From assembly GCA_030734395.1 (NCBI GenBank), contig JAUZTG010000042.1, positions 806,001-870,000 on the forward strand: a stretch of DNA of 64,000 nt, written 5' to 3'. Positions 44,962 to 55,700 of the stretch are shown piece after piece. Made by a program: the position numbers and the translations under genes. Under the pieces are notes generated by a model that was given only the letters and a program-made list of their open reading frames with translations, made no database searches and was not told the origin of the DNA. Each line of letters begins with the position of its first letter. Positions within the stretch are counted from its first letter, which is position 1. The DNA comes from Sarocladium kiliense (lineage: Eukaryota > Ascomycota > Sordariomycetes > Hypocreales > Sarocladiaceae).

Positions 44962-47095
44962 TGTGTTCTGTGTCCTTGGGCAGCATGGGATGTTGATCAA
45001 GTGTTCCTGTCCTAGGTGTCCTCGTAAGCGAGAGTAAACATCAACAGTGGAAGGATCAAGGAATGACTTCTGGTAGACACAGTGTAGGCAGAAAGTTGAA
45101 CCGAACTTCACGTACAGAAAGTCTGGCTGGCGCACGGGAGCGATCGAGGCTCAATGAGCAGCCGAAGACGGCAAGGCTCGCCTAATGAATACATGTGACA
45201 TTGGAATATCATCAGCGTCAGTCGGGCCTTCGCGTGACTTGAGGTAACGGTCTCCGCCGACCTCGAAGGGCCAACCGGCTCTCTAAGTGAGGCGATCACC
45301 ATACCAGCGCCTCAGAATGCGCAGCTTCCTCCCATTGTGTGTCAAAGGTGATTTCCCTTGGTCCGAGATTCGGAGGTTCTCATGTGACGTGTGATGAGTC
45401 GAGTTGTCTAGGAAGGCCAGAGAATCCAATGTAGGGCTTGGCCATGTCGAGGCATTGTTGCGACCACATCGAGCCCGATACGTCGCATACAAGGCTCACC
45501 GATCTTGCGGTCAGGGAATCGACGCAAACGTCTTTGTGCATATGTGACTGCCCAGAGTAGCAGAACCACCCTAGCGGTTCATGGTTCTTCAAGGCTGTGT
45601 TCTCCCAACATGTACGGGACGGTCCGGTTGATTGCAAGGCGGCCAGAATCCACTCTAACTGTTCACCCTCTTTTTGTGCCTTACCACCTAGCCCAGCCTA
45701 CAAGGTTTGTTTGCCGTCAGGATCTTGTCCAACGAGATATGAAATCGTGGACTAGTGGTTCACTGCTTGCTATGAAGCGCGGCCAAGCGCCTCATCTTCT
45801 CAGCCATGTTGTTGGGGCTGAGCTCGTCATGCAGCCGTGTATGGACCCTTAGCCTTGTGCCTGTGCAGCCAGTTCATCGGCTACGGACAGGCCGGTCTTA
45901 GCATAGAAACGGCGGTGTGGTCTGCAAGGCATGGACTCTGAGATAGGGCCAACGTCAAGAGAAAGTGCTCAAGCTTCAGCATCGGCCGCCTGCGTTGCAT
46001 GACCCCCACGGCTAAATAGTCCGTTGCCGAACGATATCACCCAAGCAGCTGCAATAAACTTCATCCTTGAAGACTGCGATTGTTGATAAACAGGCGCTGA
46101 TCTTCCTTCGATGCGCCTGCTCTCACGTAACGAGATCAGCTTGTGCGAAGGAATGCAAGTGGGGGAGCCCTGCACATAGAATCATGGCGATGCCGAAGGT
46201 CAGGTTGAACAAGGCAGGCGTCAAGCTTGCATCACCTTCGCCACCATGCATGTTCTGGTGTTGCAACACTTCTGCCTGCAGGCAAGCCATGGTGTTGCCC
46301 CTTCCTCTGAAAGGAGCGAGAACCAGTGAGCCGGCGGCATCCTTCTGGGGCACACCCTCGGGTCCCTACAGTGAATGCAGACATTGATTCGAAAGCCAAC
46401 GGTGGTCCTGAAAATGAAACGTGCCGTTGCTCATCACGTAACACAGATCCAGCATCTCTATGCCCAGCTTTCATGTTGCACGGCAGCTACTCAAGTGGCT
46501 GCCCAATGATCCTTATCCCTGGCGTCTGTCACAAAGAGCAGCTTAGCAACAGAAGAGTACGATCCTTGTCAGTATGGTCAGCACGACTCTGGGCGGCTGC
46601 GTTGTTCACGGGAGCGAAGGAAGAAAGCATGGTGCTCTCGGCTCATGCATGGCTACGAGGCATTTGTCACTCGCCGGCGATTGCATTGCTTCGCTTGCTC
46701 ATATGCCTGAATGATTTATATTTGATTAAAGGTCATTTAATTAGTAACACAAGCGTCCGTTGGATAGCCGCGCCGGACATAGACGAGGTTGTTTCTTTTC
46801 GTCAGACGGTCTATGGCCGCAGGCTCCGAAGTTGAAACAACTGATGAGCGCAATTGGTTTCAATTCGGTCAGTCTCTGATCGAGTGCCTGATTGGAACAT
46901 CAAGTATCATACGAGGCTGCCGGTTCACATCAGCTACGTTGGGATCATAGGGAGGGACGAGCAGGAGTTCACCGCCTTCAGCATCGAACTTCATCATCCT
47001 TTGCCTATGGAAGTGAGAACTGCTACCTAAACAACAATTGAAACGCCATACATATGCGGATTGTCCTTCTCTCCAAATGTTCTCTGCTAGCCCGC
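44962..47095. other. 2.1-kb region between PKS and MFS genes
   Basis: Upstream region of the PKS and 3' flank of the MFS gene. The longest frame (46326-46835 plus) has no domain. A CGG-N6-CCG element lies at 45248-45259. No remnant of a tailoring enzyme was recognised. Confidence 0.5.
45248..45259. promoter_or_regulatory. CGG-N6-CCG element upstream of the PKS gene
   Basis: CGGTCTCCGCCG has inverted CGG triplets six bases apart, about 290 bp before the PKS start. This is a classic spacing for Zn2Cys6 dimers, but such a match is not rare by chance in 2 kb. Confidence 0.3.
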
Positions 47096-49196
47096 TCAAA
47101 CGCGCGTCCAGCGTGCGCCTTCAAGATCCTCACGGCCCATGTCGGTCAGCTCAGTGCCCGAGTCACTGCCCCGACGCAACGCCTGATCGTCCTTAATAGC
47201 TTGAACCGTAAGTGGCTCGAGAGGCGCAGGTCTTCTTTCCAGAGTCAGAAGCGAGAACACAACCATTGCCGCGCACACTCCCGTCATGACCTTCAGCTCT
47301 TCCCTGAAAGCATTTGCGTATACACGCCGCACCATCTCGCATAGATTTGGTGGCAGATGAAGCCCAGAGAGAGGCGAGCGTAGTAACTGATCAAGTTGGT
47401 CCTTGTCAAGCTCTTCTTCCAGGTATCGGTTGACGTGCGCATTCAAGATCACCGTGCATGTTGACAAGCCGATGCAGCCTCCCAAGACACGAGCCTGTGC
47501 CACAGCACCCTGGGCTGACGCCCTTTCGCTTTCTTCGCTGGCTACGAGGTTGGTCATGATCGTCGCCGCAGAAAATGACAATCCTACGCCGAGGCCGAAG
47601 ATGGCCTGGAATCCGTACTGTTTTGCGGCTGTGTCGTTCTCGGCAGACACGGTAAGCATCAGGCCGACGCCCAACAATTGCATAGAGGAAGCGCCAACCA
47701 GTGTGTATCCAGTATTGTTGCTCTTGCTGGATATTGCGCCACCAAGAAAAGACCCGACAGCACAGCCTCCAAGTAGAGGCAAGATATGTACGCCTGCTTG
47801 CAGGACAGTCTGATTGTTCACAATCTGGAACCTCTCAGGCAAAACAATCGTGCATGCGATATAAGGGAAACCGGTGAGAAATGTCACCCTGAGAAATGTC
47901 AGCGAAGATGCTTCAGTCATCGGGGACCCCTTGAAGGCTGACATCAAACCAGCAGCATAGACTCGACGAACCATGAGTCGGATGGGAAATATTGGCTCAA
48001 TAGTGTGTATAGGTCTCAACTCCAGCACCACTTCCCACCAAATGAAGGCGATCCATGTCACAGCGGAGACAGCCAGCGCCGTGAGAATTGGCGCACTCAT
48101 CCATGGAAAAGTATGAGAACCCGCTTGTTGGAGAGCGAACACTAGCAATCCCGAGCTGCATATCAAGGTGGCACTTCCGACGAAGTCAATCCGAGCAAAT
48201 GCGCGCCAGGAGAAGAAATCATCAACCTCTTCACGCGGCCAGAAGTTGGTGATGATGAGGATGGTGACGAGCCCAAAGGGGATGCTAGGAACATGGTCAG
48301 CCTCCGTCGTTGCTCAAGATCCAATACGGCTTTTCGCACTTCATGTTGAATAGCCATCGCCAGTCCGATAGATGAGCCACGGCGCCTCCTACCAGCGGCC
48401 CAATAATAAACGCAAACGCCAACGTTGAACCGATCAAGGCTCCAATAACGCTGGGCCTGTGCGAAGGCCCTACCTCCACAAGACCAATCTGTGTCAGGCT
48501 GTACAAACCGGAGGCGCCGATGCCTTGGAAGGCCCGACAAATGATACTACACAGTATGAGTACTACGCTCGACGAGGTGATATCGGCACTTACAGGGCCG
48601 TCATATCGCTCGCATTCGCGCATCCCAGAGAGAAGGCAACAAACACGACCCATGATACCACAAGCATGTTCTTCCGGCCGTAGATATCGCTGAGCTTAGA
48701 TATGCACACTGCAAAGCCTGCAATCACCTCTTGTCAGCGGAAATCTTATCATAACTTGAATCAGCACGATACGAACCCATGTACGTGAGTAAATATGACA
48801 ATACAATCCAGGGGGAGTTGATGAAGTCATTGAGGTCGTGCGATATCGTAACGAGGGAGGTCGCAACGATGGAGGTATCGAGGCTCGAAAACAGGAGGCC
48901 GAGGAGGAGTCTGATTGGCATCAGTAAGCAGCATGAAGCTGAGAAAGCGATGATATAAGAGACACGTACGATAGTACCAAGACGGCCTGTCGGACACCTC
49001 TGACCGGATGTTTGCGTATTGGCGTGAAGGCGCGAGTGTTTCTTGCTGGTATGCTGCGTATGCTCTGGGATGCCATGTCCCCAAGCGATGGGTTCTGGTA
49101 AGGAAGAGATGTGGCCATTTTTAGAGTTTGCTGACAAGGCTCGCCCTTCTCTGTTTGCAGCTCGATTCTTCTGTTGTCAGGTTGGTCTCTCTCCAT
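47096..49196 (-). CDS. MFS drug/metabolite exporter (14-helix DHA2-like)
   Basis: Five-exon model of 626 residues: 49196-48970, 48910-48777, 48717-48594, 48546-48340 and 48284-47096; introns 47-59 bp. It is a plasma-membrane proton antiporter of the kind that exports toxic compounds and fungal metabolites. The polar N-tail (1-65) is followed by helix 1 (LLLGLLFSSLDTSIVATSL). Motif A is seen as GFAVCISKLSDIYGRK, completed across the second splice site. RAFQGIGASGLYSL and a motif-C-like stretch (GSTLAFAFIIGPLVGG) follow. The central loop is long, and a charged C-tail ends the protein. It lies 2.1 kb upstream of the PKS on the same strand, so export of the PKS product is plausible. A second ATG 26 codons downstream is an alternative start. 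Confidence 0.9.
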
Positions 49197-50804
49197 CTGG
49201 ATGCTTGTGAGTCGTATGCTGTCGATTTGTGTGCTAAGGAAAGGCGATAGCCAGGCGATATGAGGTTTGCAGTGAATGGCAATTTGGGCCGAGATCGATG
49301 CATTGAGGGAGGGAAAATGGAATGTCGAGGACTAAGTTTGAGTCGATGGCAAGATTCGAGATGAGAAGTCGCAGGCATAGAAAGGCTTTAATCGGCTGGC
49401 GTAGGCGAGACGAGGTCACGGGAGACGAGGCAATCGCTGATGAGGCAGGAACCCTCCCACTTGCCTTTGCAGGGTACGTGCCTCAAAACACAGAAGCCAC
49501 CCAAGAATCACCAATTCTTAGCTTCTTGAGACGAGGAAGCGAAAATGATAGACCTGAGGTCTCCGGGCGATTAGATGAAGTAGGTGAAGACTGCGAGACC
49601 GACGATGTGAGACAATTGATCGAGTGGTCCAGGATGAAGATGGTCAACACTGCCTGTTTTTCCCAGGCTCGTCTCTTGCCCCGAACGACTGTGTTTAAAC
49701 TTGTTTGACATCAGTTTACACTCATCTCTACCAGCGACCGAGTCCAGAGTGGGAGTCGAGACAAGGCGATCGACTGTTGGCATGCGACCATATGACCTAG
49801 ACATTGTCCCGGATCGCCGAGCCGTCGCTAGGCACAAGAGTGAACATCAGACAAGACAGGCGAGAGACATGTGGCACAGGCACTCGTGCTCGCTTTCTCG
49901 TACGTACGGTTGCATCCGCTGATAATGGGGGAGCATGGAGGCGGCACATACAATCTTGCCCTCTGACACAGCGAAGCATCCTTTGACTCAGACGGCAATC
50001 GTCGTCTTGCCTTAGCGGTTGTGGTAAGTCACTACCTTCCGCCTCTTGACCCATGCCTTTCAGGTGCAATGTCTACTGATCACGCTCTGCGCTTCACCTT
50101 GGGGAGTGAAGCCATCCAGCTAGGCCCTGTTCTTGCAGCTTGAGCCCGCAAGCGCATCACAGCTCCATGGCCCCTACGTTTCCTCACTGAAAACAACCTT
50201 GGCGCTCACTGTCCAACATCAAATGCGGAAAATGGCTAATTCTCGTGCTACGGTGTTCAAACAGAAACGACCAGGGCACATGGGGCGGATGCTCGCAAGG
50301 CAGAAGCAACAGTGTACGCCACGCAACGTCTCACGAGCTGGATCTTGTTCCCCCAATTATCATGGTGTAACGCCGTCTATTCGCAGATTGTTTTGCCATG
50401 TCCAGTGAGGATCCGATCTTCGAGGCACTGCTGTAGGATCTGGGAACGCGTGAAGAGGCAGCGTTGTGCGACCTCAGCCACCCACTGAAATCTTTAGCTG
50501 CCACCTTTGAGAATGAGAAGTCTGGTCACTCTCACCGAAAATCAGTTCTCACGGTCGCTATATGCTGCAACTGGGCTGTGAAAGATTAAGTGTGGAGATC
50601 AGATCACTGCCCAGGGTTTCCTATTCACCCCAAAAGCATCCAGAGGAGATCACTAGACGATCGTTGTGGCAAAAGAGTCGACACAAAGAATTTGAGCTTG
50701 AAGATATGACTAGCCAGAGTTGTGGCTGAGAAAGAGGAAAGGATCGAGTCAAGTCATCCCCGGTAGTTTTGTGATGTAGGATAAGCAAAGCACGACCACC
50801 AAGT
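49197..50804. other. 1.6-kb intergenic region
   Basis: MFS promoter region and 3' flank of the cupin gene. Frames up to about 128 codons lack domains. Nothing else seen. Confidence 0.5.
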
Positions 50805-51377
50805 CTACCCAGCTGAAGATCCCTGGATATCCTTGTCCAAGACTGGGCCTTCATCACCATAGATCGGGTCCGTCTGAAACCATACCAAGTCTTTGATGGC
50901 TTCGACCTTGGCTTCCTCCCCCGGCCGGCCATAGCACATATCCCATTCACACCCTTTCGGATAGCTTCCCACCATCTCGAAGCCCCCTCCATCCATTTCC
51001 TCCAGTAGACGATGTCCCACTCCTGCTGGTACAATCATCACATCGCCTTCCTGAACTACTGGCTCCACACGGCCCTTGTTCTGCTCTCCTCCGAAGCAGA
51101 GTCGTGCCCGCCCGCGACTCACGCAGAGGACTTCATGTGTAGTGCTGTGGAAGTGTGTAGTTGAATACATAGTGTAGCGCCATTGGGGATCAACAACAGA
51201 TATGTGTCTGAGGTGAGACTCGATCTCAGAAGGGGATATTGGCGCTTGGAAAGCTGAGTGGTAGATGAGAAGAGGCTGGTGGCTGACGGACGTATTGGGT
51301 GTGAGGCCATGCGCCGGGATTTGATGTCTGGAAACACGAAGCGAACTCAAAGGCGTAAGATTTGCTTTGTGAGGCAT
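50805..51377 (-). CDS. Cupin-domain protein (YjlB-like)
   Basis: Single-exon 190-residue cytosolic protein with one cupin barrel. Motif 1 is HFHSTTHEVL, with metal-ligand candidates H75, H77, H81 and E82. Motif 2 is around VPAGVGHRLLEE, where the histidine would complete the site. The arrangement, with Tyr-His near position 39 and a C-terminal WDMCYGRPGE stretch, resembles the bacterial and fungal YjlB-like group, whose reaction is not known. It lies on the same strand between the MFS transporter and the Dabb gene. Cupins can act as isomerases or dioxygenases in metabolite pathways, but membership in the PKS locus is inference. Confidence 0.85.
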   Translation of the reverse strand: MPHKANLTPLSSLRVSRHQIPAHGLTPNTSVSHQPLLIYHSAFQAPISPSEIESHLRHISVVDPQWRYTMYSTTHFHSTTHEVLCVSRGRARLCFGGEQNKGRVEPVVQEGDVMIVPAGVGHRLLEEMDGGGFEMVGSYPKGCEWDMCYGRPGEEAKVEAIKDLVWFQTDPIYGDEGPVLDKDIQGSSAG

Positions 51378-51860
51378 CTTAAATGTCCAAATATGCCATA
51401 AACCCTTCTTTAGTCCAGTAGTTTGCTTACGGGGAAATGGTCCGCCAAAAGAGACCCAGAGCTATGAGGTCAGATATGAGCAGCTACAGGGTACCTCATT
51501 CGCCACGACTTCGTGCAAGCGGCTGCCCGGCCTAGACTACGTGCTGACAAGCAACATGAGGCTGTGTCTACATGACAAAATGATCCGTTGATATCGGGCA
51601 AGGACATTAAGCAGGATATAATGAGAACCAGGTGGGCAGGCTACGAGGTTGGTAACTTTGAGTTCGGAGTATGAACGAAGCAAGCCAGCAGACAGGAACA
51701 GGGAAACGACGGAGATGGGTGCGCGGTGAACAGGAGCATGAGAGGCCAGCTTCATAACCTGAACAGTATTGTGCTGTCATATTGCACTACTGGCAGAGAG
51801 AAAAGCCACAAAACAGAGCACATGAGATCTCTGCGCAGATTATACGAAGAATATGTCCGT
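51378..51860. other. Intergenic region between cupin and Dabb genes
   Basis: 483 bp holding the cupin promoter and Dabb 3' end. No other feature seen. Confidence 0.5.
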
Positions 51861-52289
51861 TTAAGCCCCAACCACAACCTTCGGCTTGAAGTAAACCATG
51901 AGTGGAACCCCATCCAGAGACAGTGACTTGACCGTCTTCTTCAGCTCCATGTGCGCCTCACACTCAGTATCATAGAACATCATATCCTCCACGCTCGCAA
52001 ACTCGCTCTTGGCCACGAAGGTGTAGCCCTGGGCGCGCTCATTTGCCTCAGCAGGGCCAGCGGCCATGGAGAGGATGTAAGGCTTGCCATCCTGGGGTGA
52101 ATTAGCTTGGTGTAAAGTACATGAGTAGCAAACAAGGAGATGGATAGGTGAAGGAGACTCTGGGATACCGTATGAGCTTACCTTCTTCGGCACCGCTGCC
52201 CACAGCTTCTCATACTCCTTGATCATGACCTGCTGGTCCTCCGACTTGGGGAGCTTGAACATGGTGACTCTGTGCACACGGTCCGCCAT
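51861..52289 (-). CDS. Dabb (stress-responsive alpha/beta barrel) protein
   Basis: Predicted 112-residue dimeric ferredoxin-like protein. Exon 1 is 52289-52182 and exon 2 is 52091-51861; the 90-bp intron has GTAAGC and CCCCAG ends and keeps the frame open. The N-terminal strand reads HRVTMFKLP, the middle has YTFVAKSEF, and the helix before the last strand has YDTECEAHMELKKTV, all as in fungal Dabb proteins. Some relatives cyclise polyketides (plant olivetolic acid cyclase); most fungal ones are uncharacterised. An upstream in-frame ATG at 52337 would add a basic 16-residue leader that could target mitochondria; I prefer 52289 because family members start near the first strand. It lies about 7 kb from the PKS start, on the same strand. 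Confidence 0.88.
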   Translation of the reverse strand: MADRVHRVTMFKLPKSEDQQVMIKEYEKLWAAVPKKVSSYGIPESPSPIHLLVCYSCTLHQANSPQDGKPYILSMAAGPAEANERAQGYTFVAKSEFASVEDMMFYDTECEAHMELKKTVKSLSLDGVPLMVYFKPKVVVGA

Positions 52290-52746
52290 TGTTGCTGTTC
52301 TTCTCAAACTATGCGATAAGCGAGCAAAGTTTCTCATTCAGACTCCTGTCGATCTCGAGCTTTCGGGAGGAATAGGTGGTTGTTGAAGCGGCACTCCCGG
52401 ATCAAATACCGGGACATGCTGACCCCTCCGCGTCGGGCCCCTCCCCCGCCTAGTACCGGCTTAAATCATAGCCGGAACCTTCCAACGTCCTCAATTCCGC
52501 ACATTCACAGCGCCGACGCTGAAAGTCGGAATGAGGCGGGTTGCTCATCGAGATTATGCTTTGTCAATTCGTGTTCCATAAGCCGGACTGCAGATGTCTA
52601 GCCGCTGTCTAGTTTTACAAACAAAACTCCTAATGCGCTCGCTAAGTGCCTCGCAATGTTCCAAGTCAACAAAACCCAACGCCATGCCGCTCTGCCAGTC
52701 TGGTACCTGAACTTCCAGTCCTGGTGCTTGCAGTGAGATGCTTCAA
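52290..52746. other. Intergenic region upstream of the Dabb gene
   Basis: 457 bp including the possible extended Dabb start at 52337 and the 3' end of the histidine kinase gene. No other element seen. Confidence 0.5.
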
Positions 52747-55700
52747 TCAATCCAGCAACGGCGAGCTTGGGCTCAATCCTCCAAGCCGCCGCACAACCAC
52801 CTGCATCTTCTCGATGAGCTCCGGAATCCGGTATGGCTTCACCAACACATCGTCACATCCAGCCTGTTTTGCCTCAACCACCTGCTCTGAGCGCGCATTT
52901 GCCGTGACCGCGATGATAGGGATACGAGCCCCTGATGCAGAAAAGACTTCACCTTCGTTCTCCAACTCTCTGATACGCCTGGTGCATGTCAACCCGTCCT
53001 GTACTGGCATCTCTATGTCCATGAGAACGACGTTTATGGGGATGATTGGCGTCTTGGGGCTTCCCCCAGAAGAAGGCGAGTCATCGCTCGTGCTGTTCGC
53101 TTGCACAGATTGTCGCAACACGTCCAAAGCCTCAACACCATGGTTCGCCACAGCGACGGCATAACCGCGTTCTGTAAGTCCGCGGTGCGTGATCTTTTGG
53201 TTGATCAAATTGTCCTCTACGACCAAGATGCCATCGATGCGCACGTTTCCTGCACTCTGTAGCCTAGCCAGGAGTCGATCATGGAGCTTATTCGCCGAGC
53301 TGGTGCGGCTACCGGGCAAAGAACCATGACCATTGCGCGCAACCAGTTCTGCCGCTGCCGCAGTCGCTTCGGCCTCCCTGAGGGCAGCCTCACTTGGTTC
53401 GTAAGCCTCGATGTAGAAGGAGAAGGTTGTTCCAACACCACATTTGCTCATCACGCCGATAGCTCCATTCTGGAGCTCGGTCAGGCGGCGAGAGATGAAA
53501 AGACCTAGCCCGCTGCCTCCATAGCGCACATGTGTCTTTGCACTCGCCTGCACGAATCTGTGGAATAGTGTGCCCATCTCCTTATCCGTCAGTCCTTGGC
53601 CCGTATCAGCCACCTCGAAAAGGAGATAGAGCGGGTCACCACGACCCTTGAGTGCTGGCTGCTCATATTCGTCCGCCAAATCGCGAAACCGAGGGAGGAA
53701 GTCGACCTGAGTCAGATCACGCCCAGGGCGATGTTTGGACCCTTTCAAAGCAATGGTCACGTTTCGGGTCTTACCCGTCTTCGTGAATTTCAGAGCGTTC
53801 GTCAGGAGGTTGATGAGGATCTGTTTGACTCGCGAGGGATCCAGGTCGAGGAACCGCTTGTCAAGATCATGGTATGATTGGTGGACTATAGATGTCAGGG
53901 CAATGTCGACGCGTCGAGCCTCAACTTCGAACATCTTTACTGCATCGAGAACGATCTCCACGGGGTTGACGGTGCAAGGTGTGACAGCTAGCAGCTTCGA
54001 GTCAAGTTTGGACATGGTGAGAATGTCATCGACAATACGCTTCTGATGCTGTGCGCACGTCACTATCGTCTCCGCATTCTCGATACTGTCTCTTAGCAAT
54101 TTACGCTCCTCTTCGGCGTGCTCACCAACAGCAGCTTCATGGATCTCCTGCATGGTCCCGTTCGTCTGACCTGGTGTTGGCGGTAGGGGACTCTCATGGA
54201 ATTCCTGAACCCTGAGCAGTGACGCGATGATCGCGTCAGTACAGTGGAGGATAGCGCTGAGCGGGTTCCGCATCTCGTGCGAAGTCATGTCGATGAAGTT
54301 TTCCTGCTGCCGCTTTGATTCAATTGCTTCATCTTTGCGGAGTCTCTCCTGCTCAAGTTGCCATCTTTGCATCGAGACATCACTGAGGCATCCAGTAAAG
54401 GACTGGATCACGCCATCTGAGCTCTTGACTGGCATGAAAGTTGCCAAAACGGACCGCGGTGCTGTGATGAGTTCACCGTTGGAATCCTCAGCAGTCCATG
54501 TGGTCTTGAAGCGGATCTCGCAAGTTTCTGGCCGGCCTTCCTTCTTGAGCTTCTCAAGGGTTCTCCAGAGAGTAGGTAGATCAGACTCTACCACACACGT
54601 CTTCCACGGATCGACAGAGTGCTGGGTAAGGTCAACCTTTTGCAGCCCACTGATCTCCCAGAATAGGTTGTTGGCAGATAAAAGGTGGCCATCCAGACCC
54701 ATGTCATACATGCCCACAGTGGCAAACTCCGCAAGTCTCTTGAGGTTTTCGGCTTCTTGTGCTCGTCTGACGGCCTCTTCTGTAGCCCGTTTCTGCGCCG
54801 TGACCTCTGTCAAACAAGTAAGGACCCGTACAACAGTGCCTCCTGAAGAACGCTCCACCTTGGCTGACGCCAGAATATGTCGACTCGTGAAGTCATCGAC
54901 GCCGGCGAGATGTCCCGAGATCGAGGCATCACTTCTGCGACGCTCGTTATCAACCATGCGAAATTCGAAGGTCGCTGCATCATTCGCCCTGATGTCTTCA
55001 TAAGCTTGCATGATCTTAGGCCTGTCTTCAGGGACGGCGGAGCCAAGCAGAGCATTTGGCGTCAATGGACCGTCCTTCTCGTGCCCAGGGATGAGGCGAT
55101 GCCAAGCATCGTTGGCGTACAAGACATTTCCGTCAAGGTCGCCGAACGACACTCCAACAGGGAGGAACTCCGCCACTGCAAGAAGGAACTGGCCAGAGAG
55201 GTTAACCTGCTCCGTTTGCTGCTTGAGTTTGAGCTCCAACGTTTGCCTATCATAGGCAGCTTGTTCGGCGGCGTTCCTCCTACGGCGCGCCTCCTCCTCC
55301 AGGAGGACCGTTGATGCCAGAGAGCTGGCCAACTTCTGGTTTAAGAGCGATATGAATTGACGATAGTCGTTATCATACGTCCGTCTTGGGTTCAACCCTA
55401 AGAATAAAATGCCCATCACATCTTCATCCTTATTTGGGCGAATAGGGCAGATAATAGCCGACTGGCAAGGGTCACCAAATCCGCGCCACTCTAGTCCTTC
55501 CAAAAGGCCCTCTGGCAATGAGCCATCTTTGACGTTTAATAGTAGGGAATGTCTCTCTTCCAACGCCATTCGGAAACTTGGGGCCAGACCATCCTCTGAG
55601 TCACGCAAGGCCAGGATAGGCGGTGCGATAGGATGACCTGTAGGGACACCCAGGGCGCCCTCAAGGCGACACGTGCGAGGGCAGTCGTATCTCGATTTCG

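Noticed and set aside
46326..46835. 169-codon plus frame between PKS and MFS genes
   Set aside because: No domain or codon pattern; looks like random open sequence, not a tailoring enzyme.
47881..47930. Possible 39-bp intron inside the MFS last exon
   Set aside because: GTCCCC is a poor donor, 39 bp is too short, and the unspliced frame reads sensibly.
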